Of a stretch of DNA of 64,000 bases, positions 48,530 through 58,262 are shown in pieces (positions within the stretch are counted from its first letter, which is position 1; every line of letters begins with the position of its first letter). The notes beneath the pieces were generated by a model, which was not told where the DNA came from, searched no databases, and saw only the letters and a list, made by a program, of their open reading frames with translations. Source of the stretch: Amycolatopsis acidiphila (GTDB taxonomy: Bacteria > Actinomycetota > Actinomycetes > Mycobacteriales > Pseudonocardiaceae); the NCBI RefSeq assembly GCF_021391495.1, contig NZ_CP090063.1, positions 2,170,001-2,234,000 of the forward strand. The letters are read 5' to 3'. Both the position numbers and the translations under genes were made by a program.

Positions 48530-49681
48530 TCACGTCGCGCGGGAGTGCGCCTCCAGGTAGCGCGAGAAGCGGTCGTCGACCTGGTCGGCGGTCAACCCGA
48601 AGTCCTCCAGAACGTACCGGTGCCCGGGCCTGGAAGCGCTCCCACGGTGGAGCGCCGACATCGCCGAACGGGCCTCGTCGGACAGCGGCAGCCCGAAGTG
48701 CTGGTAAATCGCTTCAACCGTGGCGAGCGGGTCGCCGACGAAGTCCTCGTAGTAGACGTCGTAGAACTGGCTCGCGTCATGGCGGGGCCGTGCGTCGAGG
48801 AACGTCTCCGCGCCGCGGGCCCACAACTCCAGCTGATCCTGTCCGACGGTCGCGCCGCGGAACGCCGTCGACCACTCGCCCGCCGCCTGCTCGTTGAGGC
48901 TGCACACCGAAGCGATGATGGTCCGCGGCGCCCGGTGCGTCTGGATCACCAGCGCGTCCGGGTAGACCGCCAGCAACGCGTCCAGCGCGAACAGGTGGCT
49001 CGGGTTCTTGAGCACCCACCGACGGTCCTTGTCCGGCAAGCCGATCAGCTGCAGGTTGCGCCGGTGCCGCGTGTAGGCGTCCGTCCAGTCCTGGCGGCTC
49101 AACCACACCGAGTACATCGGCAGGTGGGCGAGGCACTCGTAGGACACCGACTTCGCCGACTGCCGCAGCAGCTGCCAGCACTCCTCGACCTGGTCGGCCG
49201 ACGACTCGTGCGCCCCAAGGAACTCCGGATGCTCGACATGGTGCTGCTCGTAGCCCGCCTGGATCCGCTGGAAAACCGGGTTCTCCGGCCAGGTCGAGCG
49301 CGGCGGCCGCGGCTGCGGCACCTCGGTGAGCCACACCTCGAGACCCTGGTGCGCGGGATCCGCGGTCAGCAACCGGTGCAATGCCGTGGTGCCCGTGCGG
49401 GGGAGTCCCGTCACGAAGACCGGGCGCTCGATCGGTACGTCCGCGTGCTCCGGATGCTGCTTCCACGACGCCTCGCTCAGCAGCCGGGCGATCAGCGCGC
49501 CGCGCAGGAAGGCGCGCTTGACCCGGTGGCCGAACGGCGTCAGTCGCGCGTCGCGTTCGTAGGACTCCAGCAGCACCGCGAGCCCTTCGCGGTAGTCGTC
49601 CGTGCCGAAGTCGTCCAGGCCGGTGAACCGCGTCGCCGACTCGTGCAGATCCTCGACGGTGCCGACGTTCTCCCGCGTCAT
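48530..49681 (-). CDS. Sulfotransferase
   Basis: The 383-residue PAPS-dependent sulfotransferase would transfer sulfate to a hydroxyl group. The 5'-phosphosulfate loop F-V-T-G-L-P-R-T-G-T-T-A-L-H is near residue 93, and a 3'-phosphate-binding region with L-K-N-P-S-H lies near 220. The ATG at 49681 overlaps the upstream SDR stop (ATGA). It is the last gene of a four-gene minus-strand unit with a SnoaL-like protein, a DUF1214-like protein and an SDR. The cysD and cysNC genes that make PAPS are divergent from this unit. The acceptor is unknown; a lipid or sterol-like hydroxyl is a guess. Confidence 0.85.
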   Translation of the reverse strand: MTRENVGTVEDLHESATRFTGLDDFGTDDYREGLAVLLESYERDARLTPFGHRVKRAFLRGALIARLLSEASWKQHPEHADVPIERPVFVTGLPRTGTTALHRLLTADPAHQGLEVWLTEVPQPRPPRSTWPENPVFQRIQAGYEQHHVEHPEFLGAHESSADQVEECWQLLRQSAKSVSYECLAHLPMYSVWLSRQDWTDAYTRHRRNLQLIGLPDKDRRWVLKNPSHLFALDALLAVYPDALVIQTHRAPRTIIASVCSLNEQAAGEWSTAFRGATVGQDQLELWARGAETFLDARPRHDASQFYDVYYEDFVGDPLATVEAIYQHFGLPLSDEARSAMSALHRGSASRPGHRYVLEDFGLTADQVDDRFSRYLEAHSRAT

Positions 49682-50454
49682 GAGTGGTACTCCCCGCCGT
49701 TGACGTCCAGGCAGTGTCCGGTGATCGCGCGCGCCAGGTCCGAGACCAGGAACACCACGGCGTCGGCGATCTCGGCCGGCTCGGGCAGCTTGCGCAGGTC
49801 GACGGTCGCTGCGGTTTCTTCGTACACCTGCTCCGCCGCGATGCCGCGCTGCTGGGCGAGGTAGGCGAAGTAGAACTTCAGGTTGTCGCCCCAGATGTAG
49901 CCGGGGGCGACCGAGTTGACCCGGATCCCGCGCGGTCCCAGCTCGGTGGCCAGCGACTGCGCGACCGCCAGCAGGCTCGCCTTGGTCATCTTGTACGGCC
50001 CGAAACCACGCCGCGAATGCCGCAGCACCGCAGAGTTGATCATCACCGCCGAACCGCGGGTCTGCTCCAGCCCCGGCGCGAACAACCTGGTCAACCGGAG
50101 CGCCGCGTACACGTTGGTCTCGAACGACGCGCGGACCGCGTCGAGGTCCACTTCGGCCAGGTCGGTGATCGGCGGCATCGCGAACGCGTTGTTCACCAAG
50201 GCGTCCACCCGGCCGAAAGAGTCCATTGTGGAGGAAACCAGCGCGGCGGCGGCCTCCTCGTCGGTCACGTCGGTGGGGACGGCGACGGCCCGGCGGCCCA
50301 GCTCCGCGATCTCCTTGGCGACCTCGGTGAGCCGGGTCTCGGTACGCGCGGCCAGCACGACGTCCGCACCCGCGCGGGCACACTGCACGGCGATGGCCCG
50401 GCCGAGGCCGGAGCCGATCCCGGACACCACGACGACCTTGTCCCGCAACAGCAT
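49678..50454 (-). CDS. Short-chain dehydrogenase/reductase
   Basis: The 258-residue classical SDR has cofactor motif G-I-G-S-G-L-G near residue 12, N-N-A near 89, catalytic Ser in I-N-S-A near 141, and Y-K-M-T-K near 154. Catalytic Tyr and Lys are both present. It probably interconverts a hydroxyl and a keto group using NAD(P)H on the same substrate as its operon neighbours. The ATG at 50454 shares a base with the stop of the DUF1214-like gene, and its own stop overlaps the sulfotransferase start, so the genes are tightly coupled. Confidence 0.9.
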   Translation of the reverse strand: MLLRDKVVVVSGIGSGLGRAIAVQCARAGADVVLAARTETRLTEVAKEIAELGRRAVAVPTDVTDEEAAAALVSSTMDSFGRVDALVNNAFAMPPITDLAEVDLDAVRASFETNVYAALRLTRLFAPGLEQTRGSAVMINSAVLRHSRRGFGPYKMTKASLLAVAQSLATELGPRGIRVNSVAPGYIWGDNLKFYFAYLAQQRGIAAEQVYEETAATVDLRKLPEPAEIADAVVFLVSDLARAITGHCLDVNGGEYHS

Positions 50455-51617
50455 CAGCCGGGCATCCTCGTCGCGACGGCGGCCTGGCGGGCCGCGATCC
50501 GGGCGGCGAATTCGTCGGGTGAGATCTTCGCGTTGTCGTAGCAGGGAAGCCGGCTGGGGAGATCGTCCACTTTGATCACCTCGACCTCGGGACCGTCGGC
50601 CGGGGTGAGGTCGCGGGAGAGCCGTTGCCAGCGGATCTGGACGTACCCGCGGCGGTGCCCGGTGCGTTCGAGCCAGTTCGCGACGCCGGGGTCGCGTTCG
50701 CTGATCACGAACCGGATCCTGCCGTCGGGGTCCACGCGTGCCTGGTCCGCGGTGAGGCTCGTCTGATGGTTGAGGTAGTCGAGGGAGATGTACCACATGC
50801 TGCCCAGCTGGATGCCCTGGTAGGGCGCGTCCGACTTCGGCACGGTGACGACCATGGCCTCGTCGTCCTCGAGCTCGTAGTGCCCGGCGGAGGAGAACTG
50901 GGTGCTCAGCCCACCCGGGGTGGTGCGCGGCTCGGTCATCGTGTTCACCGGCAGCTCGAGGTAGAACCACTTGGGGAAGGCCAGGAAGGTCCGCAGCCGG
51001 GACAGCAGGATCTTGCCCGCGACCCCGTACCGCTTCGCCAGCACGTCCCGGGTGAGCGGCGGCGGCGCCTGTCCGGCCCGGTCCGCGCGGCGGATCCGGA
51101 TCGTCCCGCGCCGCTCGCGTGCCCAGTCGCTGTAGACCTCGCGCACCACGAGCATCGCCGACCCGGGGCCGAGCGTGAAGTAGCCGGGCCCGGCCTTGCC
51201 CGGCCCGAAGCGGATCTCGTAGCTGCCGTCGCCGGCGATCTCGATCTTCCGGTCGTCGAAGGCGGTGAGGCTGTCGGGCACGTCGACGGGGGAGTAGTCG
51301 CCGCTCAGGACCTGGAAGCTCAGGTCGCGCGTGGTGCCCCGGGTGCCGGTGACGACGTACTCGGCGTCGTCCCGCAGGTATGAGTGGAAGTACAGCGTGT
51401 CGGGGTTGTCGAGCCCCATCTTCGTGTGCGGGCCGGTGGACTCGACGAAGAACGGGAAGTCGCGCTCGTAGGCCCAGGCCATCTGCAGCGACGCCCGGAT
51501 GCTGCCGGCCAGGTAGTCGTAGCCCTCGACGAGGTCCTGCTCGCTCTGCACGTGCGGGGCGTCGGTGATGATCTTCTCGGCCTCGGCGAGCGCCGCCGCG
51601 AACTGCTCGGTCAGCAT
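50454..51617 (-). CDS. DUF1214-like protein
   Basis: The 387-residue protein has an N-terminal helical part (A-Y-E-R-D-F-P-F-F near residue 49) and a beta-rich remainder with D-N-P-D-T-L-Y, F-G-P-G-K-A-G-P-G-Y-F and W-Y-I-S-L-D-Y-L-N motifs. This resembles DUF1214/DUF1254-type proteins found in lipid and steroid gene clusters. No catalytic function is established. Its start codon lies against the stop of the SnoaL-like gene and beside a perfect palindrome AGAACGCGTTCT (51619-51630). Confidence 0.6.
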   Translation of the reverse strand: MLTEQFAAALAEAEKIITDAPHVQSEQDLVEGYDYLAGSIRASLQMAWAYERDFPFFVESTGPHTKMGLDNPDTLYFHSYLRDDAEYVVTGTRGTTRDLSFQVLSGDYSPVDVPDSLTAFDDRKIEIAGDGSYEIRFGPGKAGPGYFTLGPGSAMLVVREVYSDWARERRGTIRIRRADRAGQAPPPLTRDVLAKRYGVAGKILLSRLRTFLAFPKWFYLELPVNTMTEPRTTPGGLSTQFSSAGHYELEDDEAMVVTVPKSDAPYQGIQLGSMWYISLDYLNHQTSLTADQARVDPDGRIRFVISERDPGVANWLERTGHRRGYVQIRWQRLSRDLTPADGPEVEVIKVDDLPSRLPCYDNAKISPDEFAARIAARQAAVATRMPG

Positions 51618-52102
51618 TAGAACGCGTTCTCGTGATCGGCCCAGCGGTTCGCGGTGAACCGCAGGTTCGGCAGGTCCTTGAGCGGAAGCACGAACTCGTA
51701 CGTGCGGGTGTACCCGGTGTGCGTGATGCGCCAGCGGCCGTCCTCGCAGCGGCGGTAGCGGTCCTCGTACACCGCCGCGCCCTTGATCACGACCTGGTGC
51801 TCGGTGGCGATCACCGTGTCCTCGAACGGCCAGGTCCCGCTCGCGGTGTCGCCGTCGATCTCGATCTCCGGTTGCACCGCGAAGTGCGTGGTGATGATGT
51901 TTCCGCCCAGTTTCTCGCGCAGGAACGCAGTGATGGCGGCGCGTCCGGTGAGCGCGATCGGCTCGCCGTAGGTCGGTGTGCCGTAGCTCGCGGTGGCCTC
52001 CGGCGCGAAGGTGTCCGCGACGTCGTCCCACAGCTTCAGGTCCACGCAGCGCAGATACCGGTGCTTCACGCGTTTGATCTCTTCCAACGCGACGAGGTCC
52101 AT
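51617..52102 (-). CDS. SnoaL-like (NTF2-fold) protein
   Basis: The 161-residue protein has the NTF2/SnoaL_4 pattern: a helical start (E-E-I-K-R-V-K-H-R-Y near residue 5), Y-L-R-C-V-D, D-D-V-A-D-T-F-A-P-E-A, and a later strand with T-T-H-F-A-V. Such proteins are small cyclases, isomerases, dehydratases or binding proteins. The ATG at 52102 is chosen as the domain start; 52114 is an alternative. It is the first gene of the minus-strand unit and is divergent from cysD, 58 bp away, so the two promoters are packed together. Confidence 0.75.
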   Translation of the reverse strand: MDLVALEEIKRVKHRYLRCVDLKLWDDVADTFAPEATASYGTPTYGEPIALTGRAAITAFLREKLGGNIITTHFAVQPEIEIDGDTASGTWPFEDTVIATEHQVVIKGAAVYEDRYRRCEDGRWRITHTGYTRTYEFVLPLKDLPNLRFTANRWADHENAF

Positions 52103-52124
52103 GCCGCCAAGCATGCTACGGGGA

Positions 52125-52152
52125 TTGACCAAAAGCAAGAACGTGTTCTAAT
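52125..52152 (+). promoter_or_regulatory. cysD promoter with overlapping TetR/KstR-like operator
   Basis: TTGACC (52125-52130) and TCTAAT (52147-52152) form a promoter with a 16-bp spacer, just ahead of the cysD start. Across the -10 region lies AGAACGTGTTCT (52138-52149), arms AGAAC/GTTCT, fitting the NNAACNNGTTNN pattern of KstR-type TetR operators. A sister palindrome stands at 51619-51630. Confidence 0.5.
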
Positions 52153-52160
52153 TTTTCGGG

Positions 52161-53072
52161 ATGACCAGCACGTACGAGCTGTCCCACCTCGACGCGCTCG
52201 AGGCGGAGTCGGTGCACGTGTTCCGCGAGGTGGCCGCGACGTTCGAACACCCGGTGCTGCTGTTCTCCGGCGGCAAGGACTCGGTGGTGATGCTGCACCT
52301 TGCCCGCAAGGCGTTCTGGCCCGCACCGCCGCCGTTCCCGGTGTCGCATGTGGACACCGGACACAACTTCGACGAGGTGCTCGAGTTCCGCGACCGCACG
52401 GTGCGGCAGCTCGGACTCCGGCTGGTGGTCGGCCGGGTGCAGGACGACATCGACGCAGGCCGGGTCGCCGAGGAGTCCGGCCCGCGTGCCTCCCGCAACA
52501 GGTTGCAGACCGTCACGCTGCTGCGGGTGATCCGGGAAAGCGCTTTCGACGCCGTTTTCGGCGGCGCGCGGCGTGACGAGGAAAAGGCGCGGGCGAAGGA
52601 ACGGGTGTTCAGTTTCCGGGACGAGTTCGGGCAGTGGGATCCGCGCAACCAGCGACCCGAAGTGTGGAACCTCTACAACGGGCGGCACCGGAAAGGGGAG
52701 CACATCCGGGTGTTCCCGTTGTCGAACTGGACAGAGCTGGACATCTGGTCCTACATCGCGGCCGAGGAGATAGCACTGCCGCCGCTCTACTACGCGCACC
52801 GCCGTCAGGTCGTCCAGCGGGACGGGATGCTGCTCGCCCACACCCGGCACCTGGCCCTGCTCGACGGCGAACACCCTTACGAGGCAACGGTTCGTTTCCG
52901 CACCGTCGGCGACGCGACCTGCACCGGCTGCGTCGAGTCCACGGCCGCGACCCCGGCCGAGGTGGTCGCTGAGACCGCCGCCACCCGTGTCACCGAACGC
53001 GGCGGGACCCGTGCCGACGACCGGGTCTCCGAGGCGGGAATGGAAGACCGCAAGAAGGAAGGCTATTTCTGA
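52161..53072 (+). CDS. cysD: Sulfate adenylyltransferase subunit 2
   Basis: The 303-residue ATP-pyrophosphatase subunit forms adenylyl sulfate (APS) from ATP and sulfate together with CysN. The PP-loop F-S-G-G-K-D-S lies near residue 36, V-D-T-G-H-N-F-D near 70, F-G-G-A-R-R-D-E near 136, and [12 protein letters not shown] near 182. The C-terminal C-T-G-C-V-E-S motif is typical of CysD. Its promoter lies at 52125-52152 and cysNC starts one base after the stop. Placed beside a sulfotransferase, the pair may supply PAPS for sulfation rather than only assimilation. Confidence 0.95.
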   Translation: MTSTYELSHLDALEAESVHVFREVAATFEHPVLLFSGGKDSVVMLHLARKAFWPAPPPFPVSHVDTGHNFDEVLEFRDRTVRQLGLRLVVGRVQDDIDAGRVAEESGPRASRNRLQTVTLLRVIRESAFDAVFGGARRDEEKARAKERVFSFRDEFGQWDPRNQRPEVWNLYNGRHRKGEHIRVFPLSNWTELDIWSYIAAEEIALPPLYYAHRRQVVQRDGMLLAHTRHLALLDGEHPYEATVRFRTVGDATCTGCVESTAATPAEVVAETAATRVTERGGTRADDRVSEAGMEDRKKEGYF

Positions 53073-53073
53073 A

Positions 53074-54894
53074 ATGGCCCAGGAGCTGCTCCGGCTCGCC
53101 ACGGCGGGCAGTGTCGACGACGGGAAGTCCACGCTCATCGGCCGTCTGCTCTTCGATTCCAAAACGCTTTTCACCGACCAATTGGCGGCGGTGGAACGGG
53201 CCAGCCGCGACCGCGGCGAGGAGTATCCGAACCTCGCCCTGCTCACCGACGGGCTGCGCGCGGAACGGGAACAGGGCATCACCATCGATGTCGCACACCG
53301 CTATTTCGCCACCCCGCGGCGGAAGTTCATCATCGCCGACACCCCGGGCCACATCCAGTACACGCGGAACATGGTCACCGGCGCGTCCACCGCCGACCTC
53401 GCCCTGGTGCTCGTCGACGCCCGCAAGGGCGTGCTCGAACAGTCACGGCGGCACGCCTTCCTGGCCGGCCTGCTGGGCATCCCGCACCTGGTGCTGTGCG
53501 TCAACAAGATGGACCTCGTCGGCTGGTCGCAGGAGCGGTTCGCGGAGATCCGCGAGGACTTCCGGCGGTTCGCGATGAAGCTCGACGTGCCGGACCTGGC
53601 GTTCGTGCCGGTCTCGGCGCTGCATGGGGACAACGTCGTGCACCGCAGCGCGAGCATGCCGTGGTACGAGGGCGCACCGCTGCTGCACCACCTGGAGGAG
53701 GTGCACGTCGCCTCCGACCGCAACCTCATCGACGCGCGCTTTCCGGTGCAGTACGTGATCCGCGACCACGGGCGCGACTTCCGCGGCTACGCCGGCACGG
53801 TGTCGGGAGGGGTGTTCAAGCCCGGCGACGAGGTCCTGGTGCTGCCGTCCGGGTTGCGCTCGGCGGTCCGGGCGATCTGGGGGCCCGGCGGCAAGGAGGT
53901 GACGGAGGCGTTCGCCCCGCAGGCGGTGACCGTCGAGCTGGCCGACGAGCTCGACGTCGCCCGCGGCGACCTGATCTGCCGGCCGGGCAACCGCCCGCAC
54001 AGCGGCCAGGACCTCGACGCCATGGTGTGCTGGTTCGCCCACCGCTCGGCGCTGGCCCCCGGCGCCACCTACACCCTGCGCCACACCACCCGCGCCATCA
54101 CCGCCGAGGTCCGCTCGCTGGAGTACCGGCTCGACGTCAACACCCTGCACCGGGATGAGAGCGCTTCCGGGCTGGCGCTCAACGAGATCGGCCGCGTCCA
54201 GCTGCGCACCCGGCAGCCGGTGCTGTTCGACCCGTACCGGCGCAACCGCGCGACCGGCAGCTTCATCCTCGTCGACGACGCCACCAACGACACCGTCGCC
54301 GCCGGGATGATCACCGGCCCGGCGACCCGGGTGGTCTGGCACGCCGCGACCGTCACCCGGGACGAGCGCCCGACGCGGGGTCTCACGGTGTGGTTCACCG
54401 GGCTGTCGGCGTCGGGGAAGTCGACCGTCGCGGCCGAGCTGGAGCGCCTGCTCGTGGCCGCCGGGCGGCCCGCGTACCTGCTGGACGGGGACAACCTGCG
54501 GCACGGGCTCAACGCCGACCTCGGGTTCGGCGCGGCCGACCGCGCGGAGAACGTGCGCCGCGTCACGGCGGTCGCGCAACTGTTTGCCGACGCCGGGATC
54601 GTGGCGATAGTGTCGTTGATCAGTCCCTATCGCGCGGACCGGGCCCGTGCCCGTGCCGCGCACTCCGACGCCGGACTGTCCTTTGTGGAGGTCTTCGTGG
54701 ACACACCACTGGCGGTGTGCGAGGCACGCGACCCCAAGGGGATGTACGCGCGGGCGCGCGCCGGGGAGATCCGCGGGTTCACCGGGATCGACGACCCGTA
54801 CGAGGCGCCGGTCGCGCCCGAGCTCGTCCTGCGCCCCGGCGACGGCGACCCCGCGACGATGGCGTCGGCCATCCTGACCTTCCTGGACCGGTGA
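53074..54894 (+). CDS. cysNC: CysN-CysC fusion: sulfate adenylyltransferase GTPase and APS kinase
   Basis: The 606-residue bifunctional protein comprises a GTPase subunit (residues 1-430) with S-V-D-D-G-K-S-T near 13, D-T-P-G-H near 90, N-K-M-D near 145 and elongation-factor-like beta-barrels, then an APS kinase (about 438-606) with P-loop G-L-S-A-S-G-K-S-T near 445, D-G-D-N-L-R near 470, and D-P-K-G-M-Y-A-R-A near 551. It energises APS synthesis and phosphorylates APS to PAPS. ATG at 53074 follows the cysD stop by one base. Fusion of the two activities is usual in actinobacteria. Confidence 0.95.
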   Translation: MAQELLRLATAGSVDDGKSTLIGRLLFDSKTLFTDQLAAVERASRDRGEEYPNLALLTDGLRAEREQGITIDVAHRYFATPRRKFIIADTPGHIQYTRNMVTGASTADLALVLVDARKGVLEQSRRHAFLAGLLGIPHLVLCVNKMDLVGWSQERFAEIREDFRRFAMKLDVPDLAFVPVSALHGDNVVHRSASMPWYEGAPLLHHLEEVHVASDRNLIDARFPVQYVIRDHGRDFRGYAGTVSGGVFKPGDEVLVLPSGLRSAVRAIWGPGGKEVTEAFAPQAVTVELADELDVARGDLICRPGNRPHSGQDLDAMVCWFAHRSALAPGATYTLRHTTRAITAEVRSLEYRLDVNTLHRDESASGLALNEIGRVQLRTRQPVLFDPYRRNRATGSFILVDDATNDTVAAGMITGPATRVVWHAATVTRDERPTRGLTVWFTGLSASGKSTVAAELERLLVAAGRPAYLLDGDNLRHGLNADLGFGAADRAENVRRVTAVAQLFADAGIVAIVSLISPYRADRARARAAHSDAGLSFVEVFVDTPLAVCEARDPKGMYARARAGEIRGFTGIDDPYEAPVAPELVLRPGDGDPATMASAILTFLDR

Positions 54895-54898
54895 CGTG

Positions 54899-55399
54899 AT
54901 GGGCGTGAACCAGCGGGCGCAGATCCGCATGAGCGACGACGAGATCGAAGGTTTCGTGGCGCGCAGCCGCACCGCGACGATGGCCACGATCGGCCCGGAG
55001 GGCATCCCGCACCTGGTCGCGATGTGGTACGCGGTGCTGGACGGCGAGATCTGGTTCGAGACGAAGGTCAAGTCGCAGAAGGTCGTCAACCTCCGCCGCG
55101 ACGACCGGATCACGGTGCTCGTCGAGGACGGGCGGACCTACGACCAGCTGCGCGGGGTGTCCATCGAGGGCCGGGCGGTGATCAGCGACGACCCGGACGA
55201 GGTGTTCCGCGTCGGGGTCAGCGTGTGGGAGCGCTACCACGGGCCGTACAACGACGAGCTGAAGCCGCTGGTGGACGCGATGATGAACAAGCGCGTGGCG
55301 GTCCGCGTCGAACCGAGGCGGACCCGCTCGTGGGACCACCGGAAGCTCGGCCTGGACCCGGTACCGCTCGCCGGTTCGACGGCGGCGTTCCTGTCCTAG
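54899..55399 (+). CDS. PPOX-class flavin/F420-dependent oxidoreductase
   Basis: The 166-residue split-barrel protein is related to pyridoxamine-phosphate oxidase. It has T-A-T-M-A-T-I-G-P-E-G-I-P-H near residue 25, W-Y-A-V-L-D-G-E-I-W-F near 44, and K-V-V-N-L-R-R-D-D-R-I-T near 62. Many actinobacterial members use F420H2 or bind haem; substrates are mostly unknown. It follows cysNC by four bases and may be co-transcribed. A GTG at 54896 gives one additional residue and is equally possible as start. Confidence 0.8.
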   Translation: MGVNQRAQIRMSDDEIEGFVARSRTATMATIGPEGIPHLVAMWYAVLDGEIWFETKVKSQKVVNLRRDDRITVLVEDGRTYDQLRGVSIEGRAVISDDPDEVFRVGVSVWERYHGPYNDELKPLVDAMMNKRVAVRVEPRRTRSWDHRKLGLDPVPLAGSTAAFLS

Positions 55400-55488
55400 G
55401 CAGCAGCTGGCCCATCCGCCCGTCGTCGAAGTCGTTCACTCGCGTGCTCGACGCGAGAAGAGCTGTGAGCCCCTTCGCGGAGGCGGGA

Positions 55489-56271
55489 TCAGGCCGGCGC
55501 CACCAGCTTCGCGCGGAGCCGGGCTGTGTCGGCGGCACCGAAGCCGTGGTTGTCGAGCCACGCCAGGACGCCGCCGTAGCGCTTGTCGACCTGGGTGAGG
55601 AACGTGTCCATCGTCTCCTCGCGGGAGCGGTGCGTGTCGTTGCCGCCGCCGCGCTTCTCCAGGTCGGGCGCGTAGGTGGGCGAGGCCCGCAACCGCGCCA
55701 TGATGCCCTCGATGCGGGTGCCGCTGGCCGCGTAGTCCGCCACCACGGCCTCGCGCCGCACGCCCACGGCCGTCAGCGACAACGCCGCCACCACGCCCGT
55801 GCGGTCCTTGCCCGCCGCGCAGTGCACCAGCACCGCGCTCGGCGAGTCGGCGATCGTGCGCAGCGCGCCGACCACGTTCTCCGGCCGGTCCTCCAGGTAG
55901 CCCAGGTACAGCGCGCACATCGGGTCGGCCGGGTAGCGCGCGAGCGCCTTCTCCCGCCGCGTGAACAAGGCGTCCGCGGCGGCGTCGGTCATCTCGCCGC
56001 GCTCGGGCAGCACCGACAGGTGCACGTGGCGCACCGTGTCCACCGCGCGCAGCGGCCCGGGGCCTTCGGCCTCGACCTCGCGAGTGCTGCGCAGGTCGAC
56101 GACCGTGCGCAGGCCGAGGTCATCGACGAGGAGCTTGACGTCGGTGGGGGTCAGCCCCTGCAGGTTGTCCGCACGCAGCAGCGCGCGCTCGGCGATCGTC
56201 CGTCCGTCCGACGTGGGCAGCCCGCCCACGTCACGGGCGTTCGCCGCCCCTTCGAGTTCAAGCCATCCCAT
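55489..56271 (-). CDS. Tyrosine-protein phosphatase, PtpB-like
   Basis: The 260-residue phosphatase has the extended P-loop H-C-A-A-G-K-D-R-T-G near residue 156, which marks the PtpB/DUF1390 group that can dephosphorylate tyrosine, serine or phosphoinositides. N-A-R-D-V-G-G near residue 10 and V-V-D-L-R-S near 61 fit the family. The ATG at 56271 starts just before the N-A-R-D-V-G-G strand. The gene is monocistronic or paired with the membrane-protein gene upstream on the same strand. Confidence 0.88.
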   Translation of the reverse strand: MGWLELEGAANARDVGGLPTSDGRTIAERALLRADNLQGLTPTDVKLLVDDLGLRTVVDLRSTREVEAEGPGPLRAVDTVRHVHLSVLPERGEMTDAAADALFTRREKALARYPADPMCALYLGYLEDRPENVVGALRTIADSPSAVLVHCAAGKDRTGVVAALSLTAVGVRREAVVADYAASGTRIEGIMARLRASPTYAPDLEKRGGGNDTHRSREETMDTFLTQVDKRYGGVLAWLDNHGFGAADTARLRAKLVAPA

Positions 56272-56282
56272 GCCCCCATCGT

Positions 56283-57026
56283 CTATGGCGCCGCCGTACG
56301 GGCCAAGGGAGCGTCCGGGCGAACCTGATCTTCCGGCGCCGGCTTCCGGTGCCGCGTGAAGCGCAGCGTGCCGACCAGTCCGCGCCGCCGCAACCACGGC
56401 CACCAGCCCAGCATCCCGATATGGGCGGCGATCGCGTGCCCCGCGACAGTCACCACCGACAGCAGCGAACCGGGGTCGTCGGTGAGGTAGATCACCACGA
56501 TGACGAGCTCGATGACGCCTGCCGCGGCGAGCCGGAGGCGCTTGGCGAGCACCGGCACCATCGCCCCGGCGGTCGCGAAGAAGCCGTAGCTCACGCCGAT
56601 GTCGAGCCAGTGCCCGTCGGCCGCGGGCAACCAGCCGTGCCGCAGCGCGATCATCACCGGCAGCTCGGTCGCCAGCGTCGCGAGCATGTGCCCGCTGGCG
56701 AACACCGCGAACGCCCAGCCCGCGCCGACCCGGCGCTCCAGCGGAGCCACCGCGAGCGCGAAGATCAGCACGTAGACCAGCCAGCCGGAGTTCTCGATCC
56801 AGAGCGCGCTGCTGATCAGGCTCATCACCGGCCGGTGCCACAGGTTGTGGGCGTCCGTGCTGGCCCTGGCGAGCAGCTTCGCCGACACCGACTCGCCGAC
56901 CACCCGCTGCAGGATCGTGGTCGCCAGCAGCACGGCGAGGTACCAGAACGTGAACGGCGTCGCCAACGGGCTGGGCAGCAGCACTGCCGCACGGGTGCTC
57001 CACGGGGGGCGGCTCGCCGTGGTCAT
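56283..57026 (-). CDS. Rhomboid-like multi-pass membrane protein
   Basis: The 247-residue protein has about six hydrophobic segments. The arrangement, with a segment starting G-W-A-F-A-V-F-A-S-G-H-M-L-A-T, recalls the rhomboid-like group annotated in actinomycetes. The usual G-x-S-G catalytic serine motif is not visible, so it may be an inactive relative. The C-terminal tail is basic and cytoplasmic. ATG at 57026 has GAGGAC upstream; it ends 12 bp before the phosphatase start. Confidence 0.65.
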   Translation of the reverse strand: MTTASRPPWSTRAAVLLPSPLATPFTFWYLAVLLATTILQRVVGESVSAKLLARASTDAHNLWHRPVMSLISSALWIENSGWLVYVLIFALAVAPLERRVGAGWAFAVFASGHMLATLATELPVMIALRHGWLPAADGHWLDIGVSYGFFATAGAMVPVLAKRLRLAAAGVIELVIVVIYLTDDPGSLLSVVTVAGHAIAAHIGMLGWWPWLRRRGLVGTLRFTRHRKPAPEDQVRPDAPLARTAAP

Positions 57027-57170
57027 GATGTCCTCGGGCACCCCGCCAGTGTGCGGGGCGACCCTGAAAGCCGGCCGTCGGCCGGCTGTGAGTCGGCTGA
57101 GAAGAAGCACCTTTTCACTGTGCGGCAAATTCGCGTGAACCGCTCGCCGGGGCTCGGGCAAGGTGGGGAG

Positions 57171-58190
57171 ATGCGCACTGCTTTCGGGACCGAGTTCGAC
57201 ATCCGGGACGGATACCTCAACACCCCGGCCATCGGCGTGCCGCCGGTCCAGGCCGCCGACGAGGTCGCCGCGACGGTCGGCCGGTGGGGCCGGGCCGAGG
57301 TCCTGCCGTCGGACTTCGAGGAGGCCGTCACGGTCTCGCGGCAGGGCTTCGCGGACCTGATCGGGGTGCCCGCGGACCGGGTCGCCATAGGTGCGGCGGT
57401 CTCGCAGCTGCTGGGCGCGGTCGCGGCAGGGCTGCCCGAGGGCGCCAAGGTGCTCGTGGCCGCGGGCGAGTTCACCAGCGTCACCTTCCCGTTCGCCGCC
57501 CGGCCGGGCGTGACCGTGACCGAGGTACCGCCGGCGGAGCTGCCCGACGCGGTGGCGGGGCACGACCTCGTGGCGGTGAGCGTGGTGCAGTCCGCCGACG
57601 GCGCCGTGCTCGACCTGGACGCCCTTCGCGCGGCGAGCGAGGCCGCGAACGTGCCGGTCGTGCTCGACGCGACCCAGGCGGCGGGCTGGCTGCCGCTGCG
57701 GCTCGACTGGGCGGACTGGGTCGTCGCCGCGGGGTACAAGTGGCTGCTGGCCCCGCGCGGCACCGCGTGGCTGGCGGTGCATCCGCGGGCACTCGAGCGC
57801 GGGGTTCCGGTCGGCGCGGGCTGGTACGCGGGGGAGGACCCGTGGCAGTCGCTGTACGGGCTGCCGCTGCGGCTGGCCGCGGGCACCCGCCGGTACGACC
57901 TGTCACCCGTGTGGTTCGCGCAGGTGGGGGCCGCCGCTGTGCTGCCGTACCTGGCTTCGCTGGACCTCTCGGCCGTGCAGGCGCACTGCGTGAAGCTCGC
58001 CGGCGCCTTGCGAGCCGGGCTCGGGCTGCCGGAAGGCAACAGCGCGATCGTCTCGTTCGACGCGGACGCCGACCGGCTGCGGCAGGCCGGCGTGGTCGCG
58101 AGCGCCCGCGCCGGCAAGGCCCGGGTCGGCTTCCACCTGTACAACACCGAGGCCGACGTCGAGCGGGTGCTGCACGCCGTGGGGCGATAA
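57171..58190 (+). CDS. Class V aminotransferase (PLP enzyme)
   Basis: This 339-residue PLP enzyme belongs to the cysteine desulfurase/isopenicillin-epimerase-like class V group. The cofactor Lys is in A-A-G-Y-K-W-L-L-A-P-R-G near residue 190, preceded by V-L-D-A-T-Q-A-A-G-W near 164, with the Asp and Gln that contact PLP. Substrate unknown. ATG at 57171 has GGTGGGGAG immediately upstream. No link with the peptide cluster is apparent. Confidence 0.85.
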   Translation: MRTAFGTEFDIRDGYLNTPAIGVPPVQAADEVAATVGRWGRAEVLPSDFEEAVTVSRQGFADLIGVPADRVAIGAAVSQLLGAVAAGLPEGAKVLVAAGEFTSVTFPFAARPGVTVTEVPPAELPDAVAGHDLVAVSVVQSADGAVLDLDALRAASEAANVPVVLDATQAAGWLPLRLDWADWVVAAGYKWLLAPRGTAWLAVHPRALERGVPVGAGWYAGEDPWQSLYGLPLRLAAGTRRYDLSPVWFAQVGAAAVLPYLASLDLSAVQAHCVKLAGALRAGLGLPEGNSAIVSFDADADRLRQAGVVASARAGKARVGFHLYNTEADVERVLHAVGR

Positions 58191-58262
58191 CGCGAACACT
58201 GCCAGTGACATTGGCCCGCTTCGTGCCCCGGCAGGGTGAACGGTCCAGTACGGTGTCCCCTC

